Source: Pseudorhodobacter antarcticus
GTDB lineage: Bacteria; Pseudomonadota; Alphaproteobacteria; Rhodobacterales; Rhodobacteraceae
DNA length: 55,628 bases
Assembly (NCBI GenBank): GCA_945862435.1
Contig: CAMAXX010000017.1
Coordinates: 1-55,628, forward strand
Direction of reading: 5' to 3'
Below the pieces are notes generated by a model, which ran no database searches, was not told the origin of the DNA, and saw nothing but the letters and a program-made list of their open reading frames with translations. This document shows, in pieces, positions 44,333-52,289 of the stretch. Within the stretch, counting starts at the first letter, position 1; every line of letters starts with the position of its first letter. Made by a program: the position numbers and the translations under genes.

Positions 44333-45150
44333 TCAGGCCGCTAATCTCATTGGTGCCATTTTGGCATCATAGGCTTCGTTGGGGGTCAAGATGCCATGGG
44401 GCGAGTGTGGCCGTTCGGCATTGTAGTATACCAGCCATTTCCCAATGCCCGCTTTGGCCTCTGAGCCTCTCTCGAAGGCGTGCAGATAGACGCATTCATA
44501 CTTCAGGGACCGCCACAGCCGCTCGATCATACGGTTGTCGATCCAACGGCCTTTTCCATCCATGCTGATCTTGATCTTCGCATCCGTTAGGACCTCAATC
44601 CAATCGCTGCTGGTGAACTGGCTGCCTTGATCCGTATTGAATGTCTCTGGCGTGCCATGCGTGGCCAAGGCCTCTTTCAAGGCTTCCACGCAGAACTCCG
44701 CGCCCATGGTGTTGGACAGCCGCCATGCCAAAACCTTGCGGCTATACCAATCCATGATGGCTACCAGATACAGAAAGCCCCGTTGCATCGGGATATAGGT
44801 GATGTCTGCGCACCAAACTTGGTTCGGGCGGTCGATCACCACGTTCCTCAGCAGGTAAGGCCAAATCTTGTGCTGCGGATGCTTCTTGCTGGTGTTGGGT
44901 TCCTGGTAAATGGGCACCAACCGCATGAGGCGCATCAGCCGCCGCACACGGTGCCGACCACGGGCGTGGCCTTGTCGCATCATATAGCGGGCAATCTGGC
45001 GTGACCCATACCACGGCATCTGCAAAAACTGCTTGTCGATAATTTCCATGAACCGCAGATTCTGCGCGCTCTCACCCTTTGGCTCATAGAAAAGGTTCGA
45101 CCGCACCAGCGCGCACGCCGCACGCTCCGCTTATGATCCTTGCTCACCAT
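44333..45150 (-). pseudogene. IS3-family transposase orfB, frameshifted
   Basis: The readable part (257 residues, 44333-45106) is a DDE integrase-core transposase: W-Y-G-S-R-Q-I-A-R near the start, W-C-A-D-I-T-Y-I-P (first Asp), N-T-D-Q-G-S-Q-F-T-S (second Asp), then D-N-R-M-I-E-R-L-W-R-S-L-K-Y-E (Glu) and Y-N-x-E-R-P-H. The natural start, M-V-S-K-D-H-K-R-S-V-R-R-A at 45150, lies in another frame; an indel near 45118 breaks the link. The catalytic core itself is intact. Confidence 0.8.
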
Positions 45151-45442
45151 TTTTCGCCGCGCGTCCCGAGCAGTTGAACCGAGGCATCTGCCAAAAAATC
45201 CCGCTCCACGACAAGCTGCCCAATCTTTGCGTGCAGCTTTGCTATATCAGCCGAGCTTGGCGTATCGCGATCAGGTCCGCGTCGCACAAACGTCGCGACC
45301 ATAATCGCCGCCCGCTTCCACGTGCTGATCTGGGTCGCATGCACCCCATACTTGACCGCTCACAAAGCGTCATCTCCTTACGGATCGCCTCAAGCGCAAC
45401 CTTGGCCTTGAACTAGGGCGCGTGGTTCTTTCTCTTCATCAT
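45144..45442 (-). pseudogene. IS3-family orfA, with stop codon and frameshift
   Basis: Reading from 45442 gives M-M-K-R-K-N-H-A-P, then an in-frame TAG at 45413-45415 where Gln is expected, then F-K-A-K-V-A-L-E-A-I-R-K-E-M-T-L. A frameshift follows just after. The frame resumes as H-A-T-Q-I-S-T-W-K-R-A-A and ends with the leucine-zipper-like A-K-L-H-A-K-I-G-Q-L-V-V-E-R-D-F-L at 45144. This is the helix-turn-helix orfA of IS3 elements, twice broken. Confidence 0.8.
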
Positions 45443-45503
45443 TCTGGATCATCTCTCGCATCAAGAAATCCACCTTAACAAATGGTCCGAAATTCCGCGA
45501 CCA

Positions 45504-45740
45504 ACTCTGGTCAACGTGGTCCTTGAAATAGATCACATGCGAGCCTGCAATGTATTTCCAATGACCGGACCGCAAGTGCGCTGCTTGGCCCGATTTCCGA
45601 CCTGATACCAATTCCAGACACCCATCCCGTATTTCGTCCGTATAGTGATCCGCCAAGTCTGGCCGCCAGTATTCGGCGCGTTAATCCCAAAGCCGATCAA
45701 TATCGGCCATTGCCAACGTTGTGAACACGAGACGCTTTAT
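45504..45740 (-). pseudogene. parE toxin remnant, cut by the IS element
   Basis: The frame from 45740 reads (I)-K-R-L-V-F-T-T-L-A-M-A-D-I-D-R-L-W-D, then a TAA (45681-45683) in the place of the usual Tyr, then R-A-E-Y-W, Y-T-D-E-I-R-D-G-C-L-E-L and G-S-H-V-I-Y-F. This is the ParE/RelE-family pattern (L-A-x-x-D-I-x-x-I-W-x-Y ... G-S-H-V-I-Y). The start codon is ATA where ATG is expected. The last third, which carries the R-I-L-H motif, is lost at the IS edge. The toxin cannot be made. Confidence 0.75.
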
Positions 45741-45955
45741 TTGTTTGTAAATGCCACAAGTTTGCGCGCCTTGATTGCCCTAAAATTCATTACAGTTGGC
45801 GCACGCAACTGCTCACCCGCAATGACGGCGTCGTGTAGCGCCTTAACGATCGCCTCACACTTTTCCAGAAGGCACAGGTCTGCCCGCATGGCTTCGCTGG
45901 CACAACTATAGCACCCAGCCAAAACCTGCCTGTTTATATAGCAAACAGGCCTCTA
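45737..45955 (-). pseudogene. parD antitoxin remnant, N-terminus lost
   Basis: The readable part is about 70 residues: I-N-R-Q-V-L-A-G-C-Y-S-C-A-S-E-A-M-R-A-D-L, then L-L-E-K-C-E-A-I-V-K-A-L-H-D-A-V-I-A-G-E and F-R-A-I-K-A-R-K. These match ParD (Q-V-A-x-G-R-Y-x-x-A-S-E-V-x-R and A-L-x-E-G-E-x-S-G). The N-terminal ribbon-helix-helix strand is missing: a stop codon lies just upstream in frame near 45956. A TTG at 45922 could start a short C-terminal piece. It overlaps the parE start as in live parDE operons. Confidence 0.7.
45928..45950. repeat. Inverted repeat over the parD remnant
   Basis: GCCTGTTT / AAACAGGC, 8 pairs with a 7-base loop (ATATAGC). It lies over the decayed 5' end of parD and may be an old operator or a terminator. 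Confidence 0.45.
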
Positions 45956-46046
45956 ACGGGCTGCAAACAATAAATTGGACGCGCAAAACATGCGGTCAAC
46001 TTCCCAATAACCAAAGAGATTGCCCAAAGCGGGCGTCTAAAATGAC

Positions 46047-46086
46047 TTGTCATCGTTCTGTGACCGTTCTGCAAAACCCATGTCAT
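46047..46086 (+). promoter_or_regulatory. Pho-box-like tandem array upstream of the phosphodiester operon
   Basis: Four 7-base units start exactly 11 bases apart: TTGTCAT (46047), CTGTGAC (46058), CTGCAAA (46069) and ATGTCAT (46080). PhoB binds CTGTCAT repeats with this 11-base phase. Two units differ from the consensus by one base each, a third by one more substitution, and CTGCAAA is weak. The array lies 46 bases upstream of the first gene of the operon. Confidence 0.65.
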
Positions 46087-46131
46087 AAGAATCGGCTAAG
46101 TATCACCAGAAACATAATCGGGTATATCATC

Positions 46132-46950
46132 ATGTCTAATAAGCCAATTCTTGGGGCGGCCCTTAATCACGCCAGCCTAGCTATGCACCGCGACTGGCTG
46201 CTAGAAGCCCCGCGAGACGTAGAATTACAGCATTTCGTTGATGCAGAAGTGCTGAACAGCGACTGGTCTGCACTTGCCGCAGAAGTGGTTGGTCTGCTGG
46301 ATGGGCATCAAGGCCGGCGCGGGATTCATGGGCCTTTCTGGGGCTTTACCATTGCCTCTTATGATCCAGAAGTGCGTGGCGTCGTTGCCCGCAAGATGCA
46401 ACAGGCGCTGGATGTCTGTGCGGCCGTTGCTGGCACGCATATCGTGATCCATTCGCCCTTTACCACATGGGCTTATAACCATCGCGGTCTGAATGCATCT
46501 GACGCTGACCGCATGCTGTCGGCAGTGCGCGACACGATGGCGGCTGCCTTGGCCCGCGCATCCGATATGGGCGTGACCTTTGTTCTGGAAAACATCGAAG
46601 ACATCGAACCCGCCGACCGCGCTGAATTGTGCGCCGCATTGGATTGGCAGGCGCTGGAACTGTCCGTTGACACGGGCCATGCGCATTACGCCCATATCTC
46701 GACAGGCGCGCCACCTGTAGATTATTTTATCCGTGCGGCAGGCGAAAAGTTGGGCCATGTGCATTTGCAAGATGCTGATGGCTATGCTGATCGGCATTGG
46801 CAAATCGGCCATGGCACAATTCTATGGCCGTCGGTGTTTCAGGCGATCGCCGAAACGGAGGCGACCCCGCGCCTGATCTTGGAGTTGCGCGATCATGCGG
46901 GCGTGATCCCTTCGGCGCGTTATCTGCAATCGCTGGGGTTGGCGGAATGA
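46132..46950 (+). CDS. Sugar phosphate isomerase/epimerase-family TIM-barrel protein
   Basis: A 272-residue member of the xylose-isomerase-like TIM-barrel (AP endonuclease 2) superfamily. Likely metal ligands follow the usual order: H-G-P-F-W near residue 65, V-I-H-S-P-F near 105, V-L-E-N-I-E near 150, D-T-G-H-A-H near 183, and H-V-H-L-Q-D-A-D-G near 208. The last block ends in I-L-E-L-R-D-H. The start at 46132 fits M-S-N-K-P-I-L-G. It overlaps the phosphodiesterase gene by ATGA. The substrate is unknown; given its neighbours, a polyol phosphate or sugar freed from a phosphodiester is possible (inference). Confidence 0.8.
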   Translation: MSNKPILGAALNHASLAMHRDWLLEAPRDVELQHFVDAEVLNSDWSALAAEVVGLLDGHQGRRGIHGPFWGFTIASYDPEVRGVVARKMQQALDVCAAVAGTHIVIHSPFTTWAYNHRGLNASDADRMLSAVRDTMAAALARASDMGVTFVLENIEDIEPADRAELCAALDWQALELSVDTGHAHYAHISTGAPPVDYFIRAAGEKLGHVHLQDADGYADRHWQIGHGTILWPSVFQAIAETEATPRLILELRDHAGVIPSARYLQSLGLAE

Positions 46951-47747
46951 AGTTCGTTGTTTTGTCAGATTTGCATCTGGGCCTGCCTGGCCAAGCGGTG
47001 AACGGGTTAGACCCTGCGGCACGTCTTATAACTGCCGTTGAGACGATCAACCGCGATCACGCCAATGCGGATTTCGTTGCCATTGCGGGTGATCTGGCAG
47101 ATCTGGGCGCGCCACAGGCTTATGTGCAGTTGCACACAATCTTGTCAGGTTTGACCGTTCCTTATCATATCACGCTGGGCAATCATGATGATCGTGCAAA
47201 CTACTTGGCTGTGTTTGGCGCAGAGCAAAACGATGCCGAGGGCCGCGTGTCCAAAGTCATTGATCTAGATGGTCACCGCGTGATCCTTTTGGATACAACG
47301 ACAGAGGGCAGCCACGGCGGCGCGCTGTGCGCAGGGCGGCAAGGCTGGCTTGCGGCGAAATTAGACGAGGCCACTGATCGGCCCGTGATCGTGGTCATGC
47401 ACCACCATGCTAACGTGCTGTCCCTGCCCGTGGACGAAATTCCACTGTCTGATGGCGTGGGTTTTGCCCAACTGCTGAAACGCCATCCCGATGTGCGCAT
47501 GGTGATTTCTGGCCACGTGCATTTGACCACCTCTGGTGTGTGGCACGGCGTGCCGATGACCACATTGGCGGGCAGTCATTATTCGGTGAATGCCCATGTT
47601 CCAGGCATGGCAGGATCGCAAGCGCGTCTGGAAGGACCAGCGCAAATGGCGGTTGTCTTGGCAGACGCCGACGGTGTGGTTGTGCATTTTCAAGACCACT
47701 TACCACGGCATATTGAACTGGCTTCGGGTCTATTTGACTGGAACTAA
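46947..47747 (+). CDS. Calcineurin-like metallophosphodiesterase (GpdQ/CpdA type)
   Basis: A 266-residue cytoplasmic class III phosphodiesterase. Binuclear metal motifs are complete: D-L-H-L-G (residues 8-12), G-D-L-A-D near 51, G-N-H-D near 80, V-M-H-H-H near 150 and S-G-H-V-H-L near 190. This is the GpdQ/CpdA/Rv0805 set. Related enzymes cleave glycerophosphodiesters or cyclic nucleotides. Its location, between an epimerase and the Ugp importer genes, argues for glycerophosphodiesters brought in by Ugp. There is no signal peptide, so cleavage is inside the cell. Confidence 0.85.
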   Translation: MKFVVLSDLHLGLPGQAVNGLDPAARLITAVETINRDHANADFVAIAGDLADLGAPQAYVQLHTILSGLTVPYHITLGNHDDRANYLAVFGAEQNDAEGRVSKVIDLDGHRVILLDTTTEGSHGGALCAGRQGWLAAKLDEATDRPVIVVMHHHANVLSLPVDEIPLSDGVGFAQLLKRHPDVRMVISGHVHLTTSGVWHGVPMTTLAGSHYSVNAHVPGMAGSQARLEGPAQMAVVLADADGVVVHFQDHLPRHIELASGLFDWN

Positions 47748-47769
47748 CTGGCTGTACAACACAACTTGG

Positions 47770-47793
47770 CCGCGCAGGGATCCCCTTGCGCGG
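47770..47793 (+). repeat. Hairpin in the phosphodiesterase-ugpB gap
   Basis: CCGCGCA / TGCGCGG (7 pairs) with a G/C-rich loop lies 22 bases past the phosphodiesterase stop. The 208-base gap to ugpB is otherwise AT-rich with no gene. It could be a partial terminator or separate the ugp transcript. Confidence 0.5.
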
Positions 47794-47955
47794 ACATAGT
47801 CAATTGTATTGTTTTTTAGAGATTTTATCTGATTTTTTTGACGCATAAACTTCAAAAAACATTAGTGCCACAATCAAATTTTTGTTACCGAGCGCTGCTA
47901 ATTCCGCTCCATGCCACAGGCAAGCTGCGGCCCCCTTTTGATGGAGACAGGGATA

Positions 47956-49281
47956 ATGACATTCAAGCTTTCGATAACGGCCTTCGCGCTGATGGCCGCT
48001 GCCACTGCCGCACATGCCGAAAAGACCAAGTTCGAATATTGGTATGGACTGACGGGCGATCTGGGTGCCGTCGTGGCCGAGACCTGCAGCCGTTTCAACG
48101 CCAGCCAAGCCGACTATGAGGCGGTTTGCGTTGGTCAAGACGGCTACGACAAGGCCGTGCAAAACACCATCGCTGCATTCCGCGCAGGCAAGCATCCTTC
48201 GCTGCTGCAGTCCTTTGACGCGGGCACCGCTGATCTGATGCTGTCGGGCGAATTCTATCCCGTCACCAAACTGATGGCCGACATTGGCGTGACCGTTGAC
48301 TGGGCAGACTATTTCCCTGGTATCGCCAACTACTACTCGTCGAAGTCGGGTGAATTCTTCTCGATGCCGTGGAACTCGTCCACCCCTGTTTACTATTTCA
48401 ACAAGGATCATTTCGCCAAGGCTGGCATCACCGAAGCGCCGATCACTTGGGAAGGTCTGGAACAGGCATTGGTTGCCCTAAAGGACAGCGGTCAGGCTTG
48501 TGGTTTGGCTTATGCACCTTCGTCGTGGATCGACCTAGAGCAGTTCTCGATGGTGCATAACGTGCCAGTCGCGTCGAACAACAACGGGTATGACGGTTTG
48601 GATACTGAATTGCTGTTCAACACCACGTTGCACGTCAAGCATATGGAAAACATGCAGCGTTGGTTGGCTGATGGTGTGGCGATGATGCGCACGCAGGCTG
48701 CTGGAAAAACCGCGCGCGACAGCTTTGTCGAGGGCGAATGCTCGGTCTTCTTTTCGTCGATCGCAGACCACAACACCGTACATACGCTAACGCCAACATT
48801 TGCTTGGGATGTTCAGATCATCCCAACATATGAGGGTGTCGAGCGTACGAATTCCGTGGTGGGCGGCGCGTCGCTGTGGGTTTTGTCGGGTAAAACCGAA
48901 GCGGAATACAAAGGCGCTGCGGCCTATCTGGCGTTCTTGGCCACCAAGGAAGAACAGCAGTTCTTGCTGGAAAACTCGGGCTATATCCCAGTAACGAAAT
49001 CGACCTATGACGCGCTGCTGGCCGAAGGTTTCTACGCCAAAGAGCCCTACATCAACCGCGACATCGCAATGAAGTCCTTGACTTGGACCGAGCCTACAGA
49101 CCTGACGCGCGGCATTCGTTTGGGCGGGATGATCCAAATCCGCGCCGAATGGTTGGCCGAGGTAGAGGCCGCATTTGCTGGCCAAAAGACCATGAAAGAG
49201 GCACTGGACACTGCTGTGTCACGCGGCAACGAACAGCTGGCGCGCTTTGCTAAAACCTATGCGGGCAAATCTTTCCCCTAA
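47956..49281 (+). CDS. ugpB: UgpB, sn-glycerol-3-phosphate/glycerophosphodiester-binding protein
   Basis: A 441-residue periplasmic binding protein with signal peptide (K-L-S-I-T-A-F-A-L-M-A-A-A-T-A-A-H-A). It tracks E. coli UgpB closely: F-x-Y-W-Y-G-L-T-G-D-L-G, A-A-F-R-A-G-K-H-P-S-L-L-Q, M-P-W-N-S-S-T-P-V-Y-Y-F-N-K-D, N-N-N-G-Y-D-G, and I-G/V-G-G-A-S-L-W-V. The start at 47956 is chosen for the signal peptide; ATG at 47941 is an alternative. With UgpA, UgpE and UgpC it forms a complete importer, induced by phosphate starvation in other bacteria. Confidence 0.93.
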   Translation: MTFKLSITAFALMAAATAAHAEKTKFEYWYGLTGDLGAVVAETCSRFNASQADYEAVCVGQDGYDKAVQNTIAAFRAGKHPSLLQSFDAGTADLMLSGEFYPVTKLMADIGVTVDWADYFPGIANYYSSKSGEFFSMPWNSSTPVYYFNKDHFAKAGITEAPITWEGLEQALVALKDSGQACGLAYAPSSWIDLEQFSMVHNVPVASNNNGYDGLDTELLFNTTLHVKHMENMQRWLADGVAMMRTQAAGKTARDSFVEGECSVFFSSIADHNTVHTLTPTFAWDVQIIPTYEGVERTNSVVGGASLWVLSGKTEAEYKGAAAYLAFLATKEEQQFLLENSGYIPVTKSTYDALLAEGFYAKEPYINRDIAMKSLTWTEPTDLTRGIRLGGMIQIRAEWLAEVEAAFAGQKTMKEALDTAVSRGNEQLARFAKTYAGKSFP

Positions 49282-49290
49282 GGACGAACG

Positions 49291-49316
49291 GGGGCGCGGC
49301 CAAAGGGCCGCGCCCC
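49291..49316 (+). repeat. Very stable hairpin between ugpB and ugpA
   Basis: GGGGCGCGGCC / GGCCGCGCCCC, 11 perfect pairs with an AAAG loop, lies nine bases past the ugpB stop and has no T-tract. Such hairpins after binding-protein genes usually protect the upstream mRNA and lower permease expression. Confidence 0.75.
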
Positions 49317-49338
49317 ACTCTCAAACTTGGGGATTCCA

Positions 49339-50220
49339 ATGCGCCGCGCCTATTTTAAGTTTAGCTGGATCGCTGCCGCGTTGCTTGCGCCGCAGTTGTT
49401 GATCGTTTTTGTCTTCTTCTATTGGCCATCAGCACAGGCGCTTTACTGGGCCTTTACGCTGGAGCAGCCTTGGGGTGGGGGCAACACTTGGGTTGGTTTT
49501 GACAACTTCCGTCAGGTGCTGAGTGACCCGTATTATTGGAGTTCGGTGCGCGTGTCGGTGATTTATGCGCTGGCCACAACCGTTCTAGCGATGTCTATGG
49601 CGCTGATATTGGCCATGTTTGTTGATCGTCAATTGGCGGGTTACAAAGCTTATCGCGTGGCAATTATCTGGCCCTATGCTGTGGCAGCTCCTGCGGTGGG
49701 CCTAGCGTTTCAATTCGTGTTCAATCCTGGCGCGGGACTTTTTAGCTATATCAACACGATCGCGCCAGGCTGGTGGGATCTGTCGAAATACCCGTGGCAG
49801 GCCGTCACAGCCATCGTGATTGCGGGAGCGTGGAAACAAGTCGCCTACAGCTTCATCTTCTTTCTTGCTGCCTTGCAGTCGATCCCCCGTAGTCTGACCG
49901 AGGCCGCCGCGATGGACGGCGCCCGCCCACTGCGCCGCATGATGGATTTGCAGTTGCCGCTGCTGACGCCGACCTTTTTCTTTCTGCTGGTGATCAACAT
50001 CACTGACAGCTTTACCGACAGCTTTGGCATCGTCGATACGCTGACGGGGGGCGGTCCGTTCCGCGCCACGGATTTGATGGTCTACAAAATCTATGCTGAT
50101 GGGTTTCGCGGTTTTGATTACTCGGGCGCTGCGGCCCAATCTATCATCCTGATGCTGCTGGTGATGGCGCTGACCTTTGTTCAGTTCCGCTACATCGAGC
50201 GGCGCGTGCATTATACCTAA
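49339..50220 (+). CDS. ugpA: UgpA, ABC transporter permease
   Basis: A 293-residue inner-membrane permease with six predicted helices. The EAA loop lies near residue 190: L-T-E-A-A-A-M-D-G-A-R-P. Y-K-A-Y-R and F-N-P-G-A-G-L are further family marks. The start at 49339 (M-R-R-A-Y-F-K-F-S-W) fits UgpA; a TTG four codons upstream is less likely. It partners UgpE in the membrane channel. Confidence 0.92.
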   Translation: MRRAYFKFSWIAAALLAPQLLIVFVFFYWPSAQALYWAFTLEQPWGGGNTWVGFDNFRQVLSDPYYWSSVRVSVIYALATTVLAMSMALILAMFVDRQLAGYKAYRVAIIWPYAVAAPAVGLAFQFVFNPGAGLFSYINTIAPGWWDLSKYPWQAVTAIVIAGAWKQVAYSFIFFLAALQSIPRSLTEAAAMDGARPLRRMMDLQLPLLTPTFFFLLVINITDSFTDSFGIVDTLTGGGPFRATDLMVYKIYADGFRGFDYSGAAAQSIILMLLVMALTFVQFRYIERRVHYT

Positions 50221-50230
50221 GGGGCTGGCC

Positions 50231-51160
50231 ATGATCGAACGCACACCCGTCTTGAACTTTGCAACCCATGCCATTCTGATCTTTGGACTGGTCATTATTC
50301 TTGTGCCGATATGGCTGGCCTTTGTCGCTGCCACGCAAACCCTACAGGCCGTCAATTCCGCGCCTGTAGAGTTTTGGCCCGGCGATCAATTGCTGGTCAA
50401 TCTGGCCGAGGCTTGGGCATTGTCGGACTTTGGCCCAAAGTTTGTAAACACTTTGATCGTCGCCACTGGGGTGGTGATCGGCAAAATCACGCTGGCCTGT
50501 ATCACAGCTTTTGCCTTGGTGTTTTTCAATTTCCGTGGCCGCGTGCTGATTTTCTGGATGATTTTCATCACACTGATGTTGCCGCTTGAGGTGCGGATCG
50601 TGCCGACTTATGCCGTTGCGGCCAATGCCTTGACACCGTTTCAAACGATCATGGACTGGACGGGGATAAGCTGGTTGATCAAGGCCGTCTCGGGGGTCGA
50701 AGTGGCGCTGGAATGGAATTTGCTGAATTCCTATACGGGGCTAATCCTGCCACTGGTGGCCACTGCCACAGGCACGTTTCTTTATCGGCAGTTTTTCCTG
50801 ACCATACCAGACGAATTGGTCGAGGCGGCGCGCATGGACGGCGCTGGCCCTTTGCGCTTTTTGTGGGACATCCTGATTCCGTTGTCGAAAACCAATATCG
50901 CTGCGCTGGCCACGATCATGTTCGTCTATGCGTGGAATCAATATTTGTGGCCACTTTTGGTCGTCACGGACCGCGCCAATTACGGGATGGTGGTGGTGCA
51001 ATTGTCTGACCTTGTGCCAGACCAATTGACCACGGGGGGCGGCACGCCAACGTGGCATTTGGCAATGGCGGCCACCTTGGTCGTCATGCTGCCGCCCATC
51101 GCCATCGTCATTCTCATGCAGCGCTGGTTCATTCGCGGCCTGATCAACACCGACAAATAA
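50231..51160 (+). CDS. ugpE: UgpE, ABC transporter permease
   Basis: A 309-residue permease with about six helices. The EAA loop reads [15 protein letters not shown] near residue 210. [11 protein letters not shown] near the start and [10 protein letters not shown] near residue 240 are typical of UgpE/MalG-type subunits. The gene begins 11 bases after ugpA and ends 11 bases before ugpC. Confidence 0.92.
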   Translation: MIERTPVLNFATHAILIFGLVIILVPIWLAFVAATQTLQAVNSAPVEFWPGDQLLVNLAEAWALSDFGPKFVNTLIVATGVVIGKITLACITAFALVFFNFRGRVLIFWMIFITLMLPLEVRIVPTYAVAANALTPFQTIMDWTGISWLIKAVSGVEVALEWNLLNSYTGLILPLVATATGTFLYRQFFLTIPDELVEAARMDGAGPLRFLWDILIPLSKTNIAALATIMFVYAWNQYLWPLLVVTDRANYGMVVVQLSDLVPDQLTTGGGTPTWHLAMAATLVVMLPPIAIVILMQRWFIRGLINTDK

Positions 51161-51170
51161 GGGCATCCCC

Positions 51171-52289
51171 ATGGCTGAAATCTCTATTCGCAACGTCACC
51201 AAAACCTATGGCAAGACGACGATCATGCAGGGTGTCAACTTGGACATTCACAATGGCGAGTTTGTCGTAATCCTTGGCCCTTCTGGCTGTGGCAAATCGA
51301 CCTTATTGCGCCTAATCGCGGGATTGGAAGATATCACCGCAGGTGAGGTCTTGATCGCGGGTGAAGTGGTCAATCAGTTGGAACCGCGCGAGCGGGGCTG
51401 CGCCATGGTGTTTCAAAACTATGCGCTTTATCCGCATATGACTGTGGCAGAAAACATCGGCTATGCGCTAAAGGTGGCGGGTCTGCCCAAGGTCGAACGC
51501 CAATCGCGTGTCGAGGCCACGGCGAAATCCGTGGGCTTAACTGACTTTTTAGACCGCAAGCCAGGCCAATTGTCGGGGGGGCAGCGCCAGCGCGTCGCCA
51601 TGGCCCGCGCCATTATTCGCTCGCCAAAGGTGTTCTTGTTTGACGAGCCGTTGTCCAACCTCGACGCCCAGTTGCGTGTGCAAATGCGCCATGAAATCCG
51701 CCGCATCCACAATCAGATCAAGGCGACATCGGTATTTGTTACCCATGATCAGCACGAAGGCATGACATTGGCAGACCGCTTGGTGGTGATGAACAAGGGC
51801 ACGATTGAGCAGGTGGGCAGCCCCGCCAAAATCTATGACAATCCCGCCTCTATTTATGTAGCAGGTTTTATTGGCAGCCCCGCGATGAATTTTCTGCCAG
51901 GTCACATATCGGTGGCACTGCGCGGCGTTGTGCTGGAAAGCGGACGATTGGTACCATTGGCCAGCCAGCCCAATCTGCCAGACGGACATCTTGTGCATCT
52001 TGGTATTCGTCCCGAACATGCCACCCTCGTCCGCGCGGGGGCCGGCACGATCGACGCGCAGGTGGATATGATCGAAGAACTGGGCGCAAGCCGTTTGTGC
52101 AACCTGCTGTTTGAAGATATCCCGATTTGTGTCCTGACCGAAGAGCGCCCTGATTTGGCGGCGGGCGCAACGGTTGGTCTGGATTTCCCGCCACAACGGA
52201 TCCATTTGTTCGATGCGGTGACTGGAAGGCGGATACCGAATGATCTCGCCTTAGTTTTTGAGAAAAGGGAGCAACCGATATCTGTTTAG
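51171..52289 (+). CDS. ugpC: UgpC, ABC transporter ATP-binding protein
   Basis: A 372-residue CUT1-type ATPase. Walker A is G-P-S-G-C-G-K-S-T near residue 38, Q-loop [12 protein letters not shown], signature [13 protein letters not shown], Walker [13 protein letters not shown], and switch His in V-T-H-D-Q. The C-terminal part (from about 240) is the TOBE/MalK-like regulatory domain. It powers the UgpBAE importer and ends the operon. Confidence 0.92.
   Translation: MAEISIRNVTKTYGKTTIMQGVNLDIHNGEFVVILGPSGCGKSTLLRLIAGLEDITAGEVLIAGEVVNQLEPRERGCAMVFQNYALYPHMTVAENIGYALKVAGLPKVERQSRVEATAKSVGLTDFLDRKPGQLSGGQRQRVAMARAIIRSPKVFLFDEPLSNLDAQLRVQMRHEIRRIHNQIKATSVFVTHDQHEGMTLADRLVVMNKGTIEQVGSPAKIYDNPASIYVAGFIGSPAMNFLPGHISVALRGVVLESGRLVPLASQPNLPDGHLVHLGIRPEHATLVRAGAGTIDAQVDMIEELGASRLCNLLFEDIPICVLTEERPDLAAGATVGLDFPPQRIHLFDAVTGRRIPNDLALVFEKREQPISV

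Larger units (their letters stand above)
44277..45503 (-). mobile_element. Defective IS3-family insertion sequence
   Basis: About 1.23 kb with orfA and orfB on the minus strand. The inward-facing ends are similar. Each begins TGGT, contains ATTTCG(G)ACCATT and then TGTTAAG(A/G)TGGAT (44308-44320, and 45468-45480 reversed); the left end has about 8 extra bases. No matching target duplication flanks it. orfA has a stop codon and a frameshift, and orfB has a frameshift, so the copy is dead. Its right end lies inside a parE remnant, and no parE remainder was found on the left. Confidence 0.75.

Noticed and set aside
45390..45656. An 88-residue frame as a gene of its own
   Set aside because: It joins the middle of a parE remnant to IS sequence read in the wrong frame; it is a chimera made by the insertion.
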